This document shows positions 27,129 to 36,415 of a DNA stretch of 64,000 nucleotides, piece by piece; within the stretch, counting starts at the first letter, position 1; every line of letters begins with the position of its first letter. The position numbers and the translations under genes were made by a program. Origin of the DNA: Alphaproteobacteria bacterium (GTDB taxonomy: Bacteria; Pseudomonadota; Alphaproteobacteria; UBA2966); the NCBI GenBank assembly GCA_021296255.1, contig JAGWAU010000004.1, forward strand, positions 18,465 to 82,464, read 5' to 3'. A model generated the notes under the pieces. It saw only the letters and a program-made list of their open reading frames with translations. It did no database searches and was not told the DNA's origin.

Positions 27129-27959
27129 CTACCGGCCTCGAAACCTGGGTTGACGCCGTTCGACGAACGATTGCACCCCTTCACCCGCGTCCCACGTCCG
27201 CGCGAGCCTCAGTTGTTCCGGATCCAGAACCGCCGCGGCGGCGGCGTGGCCATGTTCGAGCCACGTCAGGGATGTCGCCCGGGTCGCCCGAACCGCCAAC
27301 GGCGCTTGTTTAGCGATGGTTCGCGCGATCTCCAGCGCACGCGAGACATCCTTTCCGGTCTCGACAACCTCCGTCGCGAAATTCATGCGATAGGCTTCCT
27401 GGGCATCGAAGCGATCACTGGTCAGCAGGTATCTCATGGCATTGCCCCAACCGCCACGTTCCACCATACGCATAGATGCCCCGCACGACGGCATGATGCC
27501 TCGGCCGACTTCCAGCTGGCAAAACACGGTTTCTCCTCCGGCGATGACGATATCGTTCGCCAGCATGAGCTCGATCCCGAGCGTGAAGCAATAACCGCGT
27601 ACGGCCGTGACCACAGGCTTCGTGCGGCGGGGAGGCCGGATGTCCACGGGATCGACGAATCCCGGTGGGAAGAGTCCGTGACCCTCGGAGAACCGGTGGG
27701 CCACCTGAGGCAGATCGAGGCCTGCCGTGAAATGATCTCCATGGGCGAACAGCACAGCGCACCGATAACGATCCCGATTCTCGAACTCGGTATAGGCCTC
27801 CGCGAGTTGGTCCAGCATCTGCGTCGTAAAGCCGTTGAGCTTTGAAGGACGGTCCAGTCCAATGAGGAAGACATTGCCCTTTTCTTCAGTGGTGATCCGG
27901 CCCTCCTTCGGAGCCGTCTTCCGGGATCCCGCCTTTCGTGATCTGGTAGATTTGGCCAC
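27129..27959 (-). CDS. crotonase / enoyl-CoA hydratase family protein
   Basis: A 276-residue crotonase-fold protein. A basic N-terminal stretch of about 25 residues precedes the fold. The first oxyanion-hole segment is in AVLFAHGDHFTAGLDL, and the second in VRGYCFTLGIELMLANDIVIA. At the position of the second catalytic glutamate the sequence reads EVGRGIMPSCGASMRMVE. It probably acts on an acyl-CoA (hydration or isomerisation), but the substrate is not deducible. It stands downstream of a DUF1178 gene on the same strand, 111 nt away, with a hairpin at 27990-28007 between them. Confidence 0.88.
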   Translation of the reverse strand: MAKSTRSRKAGSRKTAPKEGRITTEEKGNVFLIGLDRPSKLNGFTTQMLDQLAEAYTEFENRDRYRCAVLFAHGDHFTAGLDLPQVAHRFSEGHGLFPPGFVDPVDIRPPRRTKPVVTAVRGYCFTLGIELMLANDIVIAGGETVFCQLEVGRGIMPSCGASMRMVERGGWGNAMRYLLTSDRFDAQEAYRMNFATEVVETGKDVSRALEIARTIAKQAPLAVRATRATSLTWLEHGHAAAAAVLDPEQLRLARTWDAGEGVQSFVERRQPRFRGR

Positions 27960-28070
27960 CTTTCACTCCCTCTGATGTTGATCAGGTGCCGGTCCGTTTT
28001 GGGACCGACGGTCACGGTGCCTGACCGCAGAGCCTCAGACTAGCCCGGTCGAGATCGGAGAATTCAGAAA

Positions 28071-28487
28071 TCAGGCGTCGTGCCTGGCTGGCCAGGGAAT
28101 CTCGCCGAATTCGACGCCTTCTTCACGGAGCTGCGCGGCTTCTTCGGCCGTGGCTTCCCCATAAATGTCGCGCTTCTCCACTTCGTCGTTATGAATCTTA
28201 CGAGCTTCTTCCGCAAACTTGTTGCCCACGTAGTCGCAATTCTCTTCGACGTGTTCCCGCATCTTGTAGAGAAACTTCATGGCTTCGGCGGCTTCCGTTA
28301 TCTGGGCCGCCGACTGTTCCTTCTTGGCCGAGATGTTGGGCGCCATGAGAGCCTTGCTGACCTCCGTATCGCCGCAAATCGAGCAAGCAATTTCACCTTT
28401 TTGGCGCTGCTTGTCGAAAGCTTCGGAGTCCGCGAACCACGCTTCGAATACGTGATCGTTCGAACATACGACGTCATACAAGATCAT
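28071..28487 (-). CDS. DUF1178 family protein
   Basis: A 138-residue protein of a conserved proteobacterial family of unknown function. The N-terminal 45 residues look like a zinc ribbon: C9 (DVVCSNDHVFEAWF) and C36/C39 (IACSICGDTEVSKAL). A charged helical region follows (AAQITEAAEAMKFLYKMREHVEENCDYVGNKFAEEARKI, as two overlapping stretches), and the C-terminus is EEGVEFGEIPWP. In alphaproteobacteria it commonly accompanies the nitrilase and glutaredoxin genes found just upstream here. Confidence 0.88.
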   Translation of the reverse strand: MILYDVVCSNDHVFEAWFADSEAFDKQRQKGEIACSICGDTEVSKALMAPNISAKKEQSAAQITEAAEAMKFLYKMREHVEENCDYVGNKFAEEARKIHNDEVEKRDIYGEATAEEAAQLREEGVEFGEIPWPARHDA

Positions 28488-28618
28488 GACCGGTCGATCT
28501 TCCTAGCCCGGCAATTCCCAAACGGACCCCTGAAATCCATTGCATGTACCACTTATACTGCCGCGATCAATAGCCCAATGAAGCGGGGACGACAATCAGT
28601 TAACGCTTGGCCGGCCGA

Positions 28619-29527
28619 CTAAGCTTGCCCCGGGGCTACATGCCGAGACTCCGCATCTAGCCCACGGAGCGGGCGCGACCCACTTCTTTTCGGCAGCCCG
28701 AGCTCAGGAGTCGTAATCTCCCTGTCATGAGTCAATGCGGGGATCATATGGCGAGCCTCATCCACCTTGGCAGGATCGACGTCCGCAACCACGAAACCAA
28801 GGTCCTCTCCGGCATCGGCGAGCACTTGGCCCCACGGATTGACGATCAGCGAGTGGCCGAAAGTCTTACGCTCTCCGGGATGGGTGCCGCACTGGGCGGG
28901 CGCGATGACGTAACACCCCGTCTCGATAGCTCGAGACCGCAACAAGACGTGCCAATGCGCGGTTCCCGTCGTTTTGGTGAAAGCCGCTGGAACGGTGAGA
29001 AAACTCGCGCCAGCCTTCGCCAGCGCTCGATAGAGATGCGGGAACCGAATATCGTAGCAGATAGTCATGCCCAACAACCCCCAAGGTGTTGGCGCAACGA
29101 TCGCTTGCTCCCCAGGCCTAAAACTCTTCGACTCGCAGTAAGATTCACCGCCCGCCAGATCAACATCGAACATGTGAATCTTGTCGTATCGCGCGACGAT
29201 CTCTCCTTCGGAATCGATCAGGTAGGATCGATTGTGCACCCGCCCGTCGTCGGCCGCGATCCCCAGAGAGCCCGGCAACAGCCAAGCACCTATCTCGCGA
29301 GCGAGCTTCCGGAACGCGGCGAGGGCCGAGTGCTCAGCCTCGGGCATCGCGAGCCCGCGTATGTCGCGGGAGCGATGCCCCATCATCGCGACATTCTCGG
29401 GCATCGTAATGAAATCGGCACCCGCCGCCCGGGCTTGATGAATGAGTTCCGCCACCCGCGCGACATTTCCGTCGATGTCCCGTTGTGCATTGACCTGAAT
29501 GCAGGCCACCTTGAAAGGGCTGGTCAT
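28619..29527 (-). CDS. carbon-nitrogen hydrolase (nitrilase superfamily, Nit1/omega-amidase-like)
   Basis: A 302-residue cytoplasmic amidase with the Glu-Lys-Cys triad: glutamate in FITMPENVAMMGH, lysine in ARYDKIHMFDVDL and cysteine in MTICYDIRFPHL. Homologues hydrolyse deaminated glutathione or omega-amides; its coupling to a glutaredoxin gene fits the former. The ATG at 29527 overlaps the glutaredoxin stop by 4 nt (ATGA), which decides the start over one six codons upstream and implies translational coupling. Confidence 0.9.
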   Translation of the reverse strand: MTSPFKVACIQVNAQRDIDGNVARVAELIHQARAAGADFITMPENVAMMGHRSRDIRGLAMPEAEHSALAAFRKLAREIGAWLLPGSLGIAADDGRVHNRSYLIDSEGEIVARYDKIHMFDVDLAGGESYCESKSFRPGEQAIVAPTPWGLLGMTICYDIRFPHLYRALAKAGASFLTVPAAFTKTTGTAHWHVLLRSRAIETGCYVIAPAQCGTHPGERKTFGHSLIVNPWGQVLADAGEDLGFVVADVDPAKVDEARHMIPALTHDREITTPELGLPKRSGSRPLRGLDAESRHVAPGQA

Positions 29528-29787
29528 GCCGCTTCCTCCAGCCACTTGTCCAGTTCTCCAGCGTCCTCGAGTGCGACGAGCTCGTCAGAACCGCCTACGT
29601 GCCGGTCACCGATGAATATCTGCGGCACCGTATAGCATCCGCCAGCCAAGTCTATCATCTCTTGACGATACGATACGTTCACACCGACATCGATTTCAGT
29701 ATATGAAACTCCCTTGGCTTCGAGTAGGCGCTTGGCCCGGGAGCAATACGGACAAAACATGGTGGTGTAGAGAACGACGGGCGCCAT
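29524..29787 (-). CDS. grxC: glutaredoxin 3
   Basis: An 87-residue dithiol glutaredoxin. The active site CPYC lies at residues 12-15 (YTTMFCPYCSRAK), and the glutathione-binding elements TVPQIFIGDRHVGGSDEL are intact. It reduces disulfides with glutathione in the cytoplasm. I took the ATG at 29787, which has GAGG 6 nt upstream and gives the normal family length. Its stop overlaps the start of the nitrilase gene; comF lies upstream on the same strand behind a partial repeat copy. Confidence 0.95.
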   Translation of the reverse strand: MAPVVLYTTMFCPYCSRAKRLLEAKGVSYTEIDVGVNVSYRQEMIDLAGGCYTVPQIFIGDRHVGGSDELVALEDAGELDKWLEEAA

Positions 29788-29880
29788 GGGGGACCTCGGT
29801 GGACAGGTCGGGACGGCCGGAGCCAGCCCGAACAGCTTTCGCGGAGGCGCGATCAAGTGAACCTCTAATTCCGCTCTCTC

Positions 29881-29902
29881 AACGCCGGAGCGTTCCGATC
29901 GG
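29881..29902 (-). repeat. dispersed palindromic repeat, copy D (partial)
   Basis: On the minus strand it reads CCGATCGGAAC followed by GCTCCGGCGTT, matching the right half of copies B and C with one base missing. It begins about 17 nt behind the comF stop, so it too sits at a gene 3' end. Confidence 0.5.
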
Positions 29903-29918
29903 CGGAAAATAAGCAAAA

Positions 29919-30707
29919 CTATATCGAGTCGGAATTGCCACCGACAACTCGACCCAGCGTGAGCACGGAAACCTCTGCCACATCCACGGCCATCAATGTC
30001 CGAGCACAGGCCTCCGCCGTCGCGCCTGTCGTGAAGACATCGTCGACAATGAGCGCACGGCTATTGCGAAGATCGTGCCTCGCGCGCGGCGAAACGCCGA
30101 AGGCTGAACGGACGTTGTCGCGTCGCGCGGCCGCGCTCCTCCCCGACTGAGACGGGTCATTGCGTAGACGCCGGAGTGCATCGGGCAGTACCGCAACGTC
30201 GCGTCGAGTCGACGCTACGGACCGCGCCAGCAAAGCGGCCTGATTGTATCGCCGCTTGAACAGCCGCCGCCAATGGAGCGGGACCGGAATCACGACGTCG
30301 CAGCGGCCCAACAGATCGGCGCCACAGCGGATCATCCATGTTCCGAATGTCGCCGCCAGTTCCGGACGGTCGCCGTGCTTGAAGGCGAGGACCAAGTCCC
30401 GACTGGCATCGTCATAGCGAAGGGCGGCCCGCGCCCTCGCGTATGAAGGCCGACGGCGTACGCAGGCGCCGCAAAGCACATCGTAACCGGGATCGAGTTC
30501 GATCGGGTAGCCGCATACGGAGCAAACCGCCCCCTCGATGAAGTTTAGCTTCATCCAGCATTCCGGACAGAGGTCGCCCTGGCGATCCACGGCGGACCGG
30601 CAGCCTACGCAGCGAGGCACGAGAACGACGTCGAGGGTAGCGTGCAGCAGGCGTCGTATGGGCCGCTTGAGAAAAGCGGAGGTCTTTTCACTTTCACGAC
30701 GTCGCAC
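29919..30707 (-). CDS. comF: ComF family amidophosphoribosyltransferase-like protein
   Basis: A 262-residue protein. An N-terminal double zinc ribbon has four CxxC pairs (VPRCVGCRSA, DLCPECWMKL, AVCSVCGYPI, VLCGACVRRR; residues about 31-85). The C-terminal phosphoribosyltransferase domain ends with the PRPP loop ALIVDDVFTTGATAEACA. ComF is required for DNA uptake in competent bacteria, and in others it joins stalled-fork DNA repair; its substrate is uncertain. It is divergent from the methyltransferase gene at 30785. Confidence 0.92.
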   Translation of the reverse strand: MRRRESEKTSAFLKRPIRRLLHATLDVVLVPRCVGCRSAVDRQGDLCPECWMKLNFIEGAVCSVCGYPIELDPGYDVLCGACVRRRPSYARARAALRYDDASRDLVLAFKHGDRPELAATFGTWMIRCGADLLGRCDVVIPVPLHWRRLFKRRYNQAALLARSVASTRRDVAVLPDALRRLRNDPSQSGRSAAARRDNVRSAFGVSPRARHDLRNSRALIVDDVFTTGATAEACARTLMAVDVAEVSVLTLGRVVGGNSDSI

Positions 30708-30784
30708 AGGAACTCCGATCAGATGAATCTCTCATTCCCAAAGGCTCTCTTTAGAGAAGCCTCTCCACATGCCATATAGAAGGA

Positions 30785-31735
30785 ATGGATACCGAAATTT
30801 CGGGCCTCCCTGTGATTTTCGATCGTGCGGCCGTCCGCACGCATCGCGACAGGGCCGCACGATCTCCGGTGGCGCATGACTTTCTGATCAGAGAATCGGC
30901 AGAGCGTCTGCTCGACCGTCTCGAAGACGTAACGCGTCAATTTCCAAGAGCGCTCGATCTCGGATGTCGAACAGGAACCTTGGCCCGCATCCTGAAGGGA
31001 CGGGGAGGCATCGAGAGCGTCGTGCACGCGGACCTGTCGTGGGAGATGGTTCGCCGGATCTCTCGCTTGTCGTCCTTCGGCGGCACGCTTGCGAGGTCTT
31101 GCGTGGTCGCTGACGAGGAGTTGCTACCGTTCGCTCCAGAGAGTTTCGATATCATCCTCAGCAATCTGTCCCTGCACTGGACAAATGATCTGCCGGGCAC
31201 ACTGGCCCAGCTCAATCGGGCCTTGAAGCCCGACGGACTTTTTTTGGCCACGATGTTCGGCGGCGATACCTTGTGGGAATTGCGCGAAGCTTTGCTTCAG
31301 GCGGAAGCAGAATTCGAAGGCGGAGCAGGCCCGCGTGTGTCCCCTTTCGTGGACGTGCGGGATGCCGGAGACCTACTCAACCGGGCTCGCTTTGCCCTGT
31401 CCGTCGCGGATGTCGATTCGGTGACGGTGACGTATCCCGATATGTTTCGGTTAATGGCTGACTTGCGCGGCATGGGGGAAACCAATGCGGCCCGGGCCCG
31501 ACGGCAAACATTTACCCGGAGAGAGACGTTGATGCGCGCCGACACGATCTACCGGGAATTGCACGGCGACGAGGAGAGCCGACTACCGGCGACGTTCCAG
31601 ATCATCGCACTCACCGGCTGGGCGCCGCACGCCTCGCAGCCCAAGCCGCGGCGCCCTGGCAGCGCCACCACGCGCCTGGCAGATGCTTTGGGAACGACGG
31701 AACAGTCCGTCGGCGACAAGGCGAAGCCGGCCTAG
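30785..31735 (+). CDS. SAM-dependent methyltransferase, BioC/NDUFAF5-like
   Basis: A 316-residue class I methyltransferase. The N-terminus contains VIFDRAAVRTHRDRAAR, typical of the NDUFAF5 group. Motif I is ALDLGCRTGTLARIL, and the motif reading FAPESFDIILSNLSLHWTNDLPGTL matches both BioC and NDUFAF5 proteins (given here as two joined stretches of under 20). Mitochondrial NDUFAF5 hydroxylates a complex I subunit; bacterial members are uncharacterised. It begins a plus-strand unit divergent from comF. The ATG at 30785 is the first in frame. Confidence 0.85.
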   Translation: MDTEISGLPVIFDRAAVRTHRDRAARSPVAHDFLIRESAERLLDRLEDVTRQFPRALDLGCRTGTLARILKGRGGIESVVHADLSWEMVRRISRLSSFGGTLARSCVVADEELLPFAPESFDIILSNLSLHWTNDLPGTLAQLNRALKPDGLFLATMFGGDTLWELREALLQAEAEFEGGAGPRVSPFVDVRDAGDLLNRARFALSVADVDSVTVTYPDMFRLMADLRGMGETNAARARRQTFTRRETLMRADTIYRELHGDEESRLPATFQIIALTGWAPHASQPKPRRPGSATTRLADALGTTEQSVGDKAKPA

Positions 31736-31747
31736 ACTCGACGCCCC

Positions 31748-32155
31748 CTACAGCAGGTCGCGCAGCATCGCGACAAGTGGAACATCGGCGGGAGGCATGG
31801 GAAAGTCCGCCATGTCCCGCGGTCGCACCCATTTGAGCTCCTGGCCTTCACATGCCGTGACGAGACCCTCCCACACCCGGCAAACATACAAAAGCATGAG
31901 CAAGTGAAAGTCGTCGTAGGGATACGACGCGAACGTGAACGGGGCGAGGCAGGCCTCCGTCACGTCGATTCCAAGTTCCTCTCGGAGTTCCCGGATGAGG
32001 GCGACTTCCGGAGTTTCACCATCCTGGACCTTGCCGCCCGGAAACTCCCAGAGGCCGGCCATGGACTTACCAAGCGGACGCCGCGCCAAAAGGACCCGCC
32101 CGTCGACATCGACGAGCGCCACCGCGGCCACGAAAAGGACGGGAACGTCCGGCAC
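31748..32155 (-). CDS. mutT: 8-oxo-dGTP diphosphatase (MutT), Nudix hydrolase
   Basis: A 135-residue Nudix enzyme that removes oxidised guanine nucleotides from the pool. The Nudix box is complete: GGKVQDGETPEVALIRELRE followed by ELGI. The substrate-side strand GLWEFPGG is typical of MutT. It starts 10 nt after argJ, so argJ and mutT probably form one transcript. Normal family length. Confidence 0.94.
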   Translation of the reverse strand: MPDVPVLFVAAVALVDVDGRVLLARRPLGKSMAGLWEFPGGKVQDGETPEVALIRELREELGIDVTEACLAPFTFASYPYDDFHLLMLLYVCRVWEGLVTACEGQELKWVRPRDMADFPMPPADVPLVAMLRDLL

Positions 32156-32165
32156 GGCTCCAGCG

Positions 32166-33437
32166 CTATGATCGGTAGTCGGCGTTTATGGAGACGTACG
32201 TCCGGGTCAGATCGCAGGTCCAGACCGTGAATCGGCCGCGCCCCACACCGACGTCCACCCGAATGTCGATTTCGCTGCCTTTCATGTATTGCGTCACCGA
32301 CGACTCCTGATAATCCGCCCTGACCATGCCCTCCTCGGTCACGGGCCAGTCCCCGATACCGATCACCAGGCGATCACGATCAACCTTTTCCCCCGCCTTG
32401 CCGACGGCCATGACAATCCGCCCCCAATTGGGATCGTTCCCCGCAATCGCCGTCTTGACGAGAGGTGAATTGGCAATACACAACCCGATCCGACGTGCGG
32501 CCCGGGGTGATTCCGCACCCGATACCGTGACCGTCACGAACTTCGACGCTCCTTCCCCGTCGCGAACGATCTGTTGTGCGAGGTCGGTCATGACCGCCCG
32601 CAACTTCGTCCTGAAATCCGCGAGGCGCGGATCGGCCGCCGTAGATATGCGCCGATGCCGGGGTGCCTGGCCGGTCGCGAAGGTCAGGACCGTGTCGGAC
32701 GTAGACGTGTCGCCATCCACCGATATCGCATTGAAAGAGGTGCGATTGGCTGTCGCGGTCAGGTGCTGGAGTACGTCGGTCGGCAGCCGGGCGTCGGTGA
32801 ACACGAAGGCGAGCATCGTCGCCATATCCGGCGCGATCATTCCGGACCCCTTGGCTATTCCTGCGATTCTGTACGGCTTGCCGTCGATTTCCGCAACCGC
32901 TGTCGCGGCTTTGGGAAACGTGTCGGTGGTACGGATGGCTTCGGCGGCAGAACGCCATGCCTTGCCTGACAGGCCCCGCCGAAGCCTTGCCAGCGCGCGC
33001 GTGATGCGTTCGTGCGGCAACGGCTCACCGATGACCCCGGTGGACGCGAGAAAAACCTCCGCCGGACGGCAGCTCAATTCGGTCGCGACCGCCTTGGCCA
33101 CCGTCTCGGCCGCCGACATCCCGGCGAACCCCGTAAACGCATTAGCATTGCCTGCGTTGACGAGAACGGCCCGAGCGCGGCCGGATTTCAGCTTCTCCCG
33201 ACACCACTCCACGGGCGCCGCGGCGGTCCGAGACCGCGTGAACACGCCACCGACAGTCGTACCCGGCGCCAGTTCGGCCAGCATGACGTCTTTTCGGCCT
33301 CTGTAACGGACACCGGCGGCGACCGCGGACAGTCTCACGCCCGCGATCTCAGGAATGTTTGGAAAGCGCTCGGGAGCCAGTGGTGATTGGGCGGGCGTTC
33401 CGGTACGGGAATGCTCGCCGCCCGATTTGCGTGCCAT
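32166..33437 (-). CDS. argJ: bifunctional glutamate N-acetyltransferase / amino-acid acetyltransferase ArgJ
   Basis: A 423-residue enzyme of the cyclic arginine pathway (ornithine acetyltransferase). It should cleave itself before the catalytic threonine of the conserved segment KGSGMIAPDMATMLAFVFTD. Other family stretches are GNANAFTGFAG and the late NSPLVKTAIAGNDPNWGRIV. The N-terminal 25 residues are not conserved, and the true start could be slightly further in. It is divergent from secA across 199 nt and cotranscribed with mutT. Confidence 0.95.
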   Translation of the reverse strand: MARKSGGEHSRTGTPAQSPLAPERFPNIPEIAGVRLSAVAAGVRYRGRKDVMLAELAPGTTVGGVFTRSRTAAAPVEWCREKLKSGRARAVLVNAGNANAFTGFAGMSAAETVAKAVATELSCRPAEVFLASTGVIGEPLPHERITRALARLRRGLSGKAWRSAAEAIRTTDTFPKAATAVAEIDGKPYRIAGIAKGSGMIAPDMATMLAFVFTDARLPTDVLQHLTATANRTSFNAISVDGDTSTSDTVLTFATGQAPRHRRISTAADPRLADFRTKLRAVMTDLAQQIVRDGEGASKFVTVTVSGAESPRAARRIGLCIANSPLVKTAIAGNDPNWGRIVMAVGKAGEKVDRDRLVIGIGDWPVTEEGMVRADYQESSVTQYMKGSEIDIRVDVGVGRGRFTVWTCDLTRTYVSINADYRS

Positions 33438-33555
33438 GGACTACGTTCCCTGGTCCTGATCCGAGATTGGCCGATGCTGGGCGGCCGCCCTTATGGCACG
33501 CGAAGGCGGGGGCAGCAAGGAACCCCGTGAATGGAGAACCGACCACCAACCGCCG

Positions 33556-33584
33556 TTGACAGGATGCCGGCCGGACCTTATGTC
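33556..33584 (+). promoter_or_regulatory. sigma70-type promoter of secA
   Basis: TTGACA (33556-33561), 17-nt spacer, TATGTC (33579-33584), ending 52 nt before the secA ATG. This is one of the best promoter matches in the window. Confidence 0.65.
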
Positions 33585-33636
33585 TCAAAGCGATTTGCCC
33601 CAAGGACGTTCCCCTCTCCGGGATCGGGGACACCCA

Positions 33637-36360
33637 ATGTTCTCTGCGCTGGCCAAGAAATTCTTCGGCACCGCCAACGAGCGCACTCTGCGCGATTTAC
33701 AGCCCAAGGTGGATGCCGTCAACGCCCTTGAGGCTGATCTCGAAGACCTTGCGGATCACGAGCTGCGCGCGCGCACCAACATGTTGCGTGAGCGTCTCGA
33801 GAACGGCGAGACCCTCGACGATATCCTGGTCGACGCCTTCGCCACCGTCCGCGAGGCTGCTAAACGGAACCTCGGACAACGTCATTACGATGTCCAGTTG
33901 CTGGGCGGAATGGTATTGCACCAGGGCAAGATCGCCGAAATGGCGACCGGCGAGGGCAAGACACTGGTAGCCACACTGCCGGTCTATCTTAACGCGATCG
34001 GCGGTAAGGGCGTTCACGTAGTCACCGTCAATGACTATCTCGCGCGACGCGACGCCGAGTGGATGGGAGGCATCTATCGGGCCCTCGGACTCAAGGTGGG
34101 CGTCATCGTGCACGGCATCGACGACACCGGGCGGCGCGAAGCGTATGCCGCGGACGTAACTTACGGCACCAACAACGAATTCGGATTCGATTATCTGCGC
34201 GACAACATGAAGTTCGTCCTGGACGATATGGTCCAGCGCCAGCATGACTTCGCGATCGTCGACGAGGTCGACAGCATCCTCATCGACGAAGCGCGCACGC
34301 CGCTGATCATCTCCGGACCCGCCGAGGATTCATCAGAGTTGTATCTCGCCGTGGACAAGGTGATCCCCGCCCTTGAAGAAGGAGATTTTGAGGTCGACGA
34401 GAAAGCCCGGTCGGCTACCCTCACTGATGCTGGTGTCGAACGGGTTGAAGAGATCCTGTGTAAGTCGGGCCAGCTTGAGCATGGCTCCCTCTACGACATC
34501 GCAAACATCTCGACCGTCCATCACGTCAACCAAGCGCTGCGCGCGCACAAGCTGTTTGCGCGGGATACGGACTATATCGTCAAGGACGATAAGGTCGTCA
34601 TCATCGACGAGTTCACGGGTCGGATGATGGAAGGCCGCAGGTACTCCGAGGGCTTGCACCAGGCGTTGGAGGCCAAAGAGTGTGTCTCCGTCCAGCAGGA
34701 AAACCAGACCCTCGCCTCAATCACGTTCCAGAACTACTTTCGGCTTTACGACAAACTCGCGGGCATGACGGGGACGGCTCTGACGGAGGCCGAGGAGTTT
34801 GCCGATATATACAAGCTTGACGTCATCACCATTCCTACGAACCTACCCTGTGTTCGCGACGACCAGGACGACGAGGTCTACCGCACGGCGAACGAGAAAT
34901 ACGATGCGATTCTGGCGCAGATCGAGGAATGCCAGAGGTCAGGCCAGCCCGTTCTCGTGGGTACGGTCTCCATCGAGAAATCGGAGCACCTGTCGAAGCT
35001 TCTCAAGGAGCATAGAATCGAGCACAACGTCCTGAATGCCCGGTACCACGAGCAGGAAGCTCACATCATCGCCCAAGCCGGTCGTCTAGGTGGCGTCACG
35101 ATCGCCACGAACATGGCAGGACGAGGTACGGACATTCAGCTCGGCGGCAACCTGGAAATGCGGATCGCTCAGGAAGCCAGTGACATCGACGACGTGGTCA
35201 AACAGGAAAAGAAGATCGCGGAGGTCACGCACCAAGTAGAGAACGACAAGAAAGCCGTCATCCACGCGAGTGGCCTGTTCATCATCGGCACGGAGCGCCA
35301 TGAAAGCCGCCGCATCGACAACCAGTTGCGAGGCCGGTCGGGGCGGCAGGGAGATCCCGGCACCTCCAAGTTCTTCCTCAGTCTCGAAGACGATTTGATG
35401 CGGATCTTCGGATCAGAGCGCATGGATACCATGCTGCGCAAACTGGGACTCAAGGAAGGCGAAGCGATCGTTCACCCGTGGATCAACAAGGCACTGGAAA
35501 AGGCTCAACAGAAGGTCGAGGCGCGTAACTTCGATATTCGAAAGAACCTGTTGCGGTTCGACGATGTGATGAACGACCAGCGCAAGGTCATCTACGAACA
35601 GCGCATCGAGCTGATGAAGGCGGAAGACGTGGCGGAAGATGTCGCCAATATGCGCCGCGAAGTCGTTGAAACGCTTTGCGTCCGCCACGTGCCCGAGAAG
35701 GCCTACGCGGAACAGTGGGAGGCAGAGACGCTGCGCTCCGAAGTCCGGCACGTGTTCGACCTCGATTTGCCAATCGCCGCATGGGCGGCGGAAGAGGGCG
35801 TTGGTCCGGTTGAGATCAGAGAGCGGCTCGAGCAGAAGGTCGATCGCAAGATGGCCGAGAAGGCGGCCAACTATGGCCGCGATCTGTGGCGCATGATCGA
35901 GAAGAACCTCCTCCTGCAATTGCTCGATCAGCACTGGAAGGAACATCTTCTGGCGCTCGATCATCTACGCCAAGGCATCGGCCTTAGGGCTTATGGCCAG
36001 CGCGATCCCCTAAACGAATACAAGAGCGAGGCGTTCGCCCTGTTCGAATCGACGCTGATCGAATTGCGCGAACACGTGACGACGCTTCTCGCACATGTAG
36101 AGCTTCACATGGAGCATCGGGAGGGCACACCTCCACCACCCGCGGCCCGGGATCGTTCGGGTCTCCTCGAGAGTCACATCGATCCCTTCACCGGGGAAGA
36201 TGAGATGGCTGCGGCGCCCAGCGGTACCGGCACGATGTTGAAAGAACGGCCAAAGCTCGATCCAGCCGATCCCAGCACCTGGGGCAAGGTGCCACGCAAC
36301 GCACCTTGCCCCTGCGGTTCAGGACGCAAATACAAGCACTGTCATGGCAAGGCGAGTTGA
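33637..36360 (+). CDS. secA: preprotein translocase ATPase SecA
   Basis: A 907-residue motor protein that pushes preproteins through SecYEG. Walker A is MATGEGKT (K108), Walker B lies in [17 protein letters not shown], and the second nucleotide-binding fold has [10 protein letters not shown] and [13 protein letters not shown]. The C-terminus carries the zinc-binding SEC-C motif [13 protein letters not shown] for SecB and lipid contact. The ATG at 33637 (GGGGA 8 nt upstream) yields the family N-terminus [11 protein letters not shown]; open codons further upstream contain the promoter. It converges with accA at a strong hairpin. Confidence 0.97.
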   Translation: MFSALAKKFFGTANERTLRDLQPKVDAVNALEADLEDLADHELRARTNMLRERLENGETLDDILVDAFATVREAAKRNLGQRHYDVQLLGGMVLHQGKIAEMATGEGKTLVATLPVYLNAIGGKGVHVVTVNDYLARRDAEWMGGIYRALGLKVGVIVHGIDDTGRREAYAADVTYGTNNEFGFDYLRDNMKFVLDDMVQRQHDFAIVDEVDSILIDEARTPLIISGPAEDSSELYLAVDKVIPALEEGDFEVDEKARSATLTDAGVERVEEILCKSGQLEHGSLYDIANISTVHHVNQALRAHKLFARDTDYIVKDDKVVIIDEFTGRMMEGRRYSEGLHQALEAKECVSVQQENQTLASITFQNYFRLYDKLAGMTGTALTEAEEFADIYKLDVITIPTNLPCVRDDQDDEVYRTANEKYDAILAQIEECQRSGQPVLVGTVSIEKSEHLSKLLKEHRIEHNVLNARYHEQEAHIIAQAGRLGGVTIATNMAGRGTDIQLGGNLEMRIAQEASDIDDVVKQEKKIAEVTHQVENDKKAVIHASGLFIIGTERHESRRIDNQLRGRSGRQGDPGTSKFFLSLEDDLMRIFGSERMDTMLRKLGLKEGEAIVHPWINKALEKAQQKVEARNFDIRKNLLRFDDVMNDQRKVIYEQRIELMKAEDVAEDVANMRREVVETLCVRHVPEKAYAEQWEAETLRSEVRHVFDLDLPIAAWAAEEGVGPVEIRERLEQKVDRKMAEKAANYGRDLWRMIEKNLLLQLLDQHWKEHLLALDHLRQGIGLRAYGQRDPLNEYKSEAFALFESTLIELREHVTTLLAHVELHMEHREGTPPPPAARDRSGLLESHIDPFTGEDEMAAAPSGTGTMLKERPKLDPADPSTWGKVPRNAPCPCGSGRKYKHCHGKAS

Positions 36361-36384
36361 GCCGCTTTCGGGGGCGTGGCTTCA

Positions 36385-36415
36385 ATGGCGGTTCAAGTCC
36401 AACTTCAACCGCCAT
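36385..36415. terminator. hairpin between convergent secA and accA
   Basis: Fourteen-base arms (ATGGCGGTTCAAGT / ACTTCAACCGCCAT) with one mismatch and a 3-nt loop. It begins 25 nt past the secA stop and includes the last codons and stop of accA. No T-run follows on either strand, so it would be an atypical bidirectional terminator or an mRNA 3'-end stabiliser. Confidence 0.45.

Noticed and set aside
27990..28007. Hairpin CGGTCC-GTTTTG-GGACCG as terminator of DUF1178
   Set aside because: Only six base pairs, no T-run, and it stands between genes that could be cotranscribed; too weak to list.
28554..28559. TATACT promoter element on the plus strand
   Set aside because: No gene follows in that direction; the neighbours are on the minus strand and no -35 is visible.
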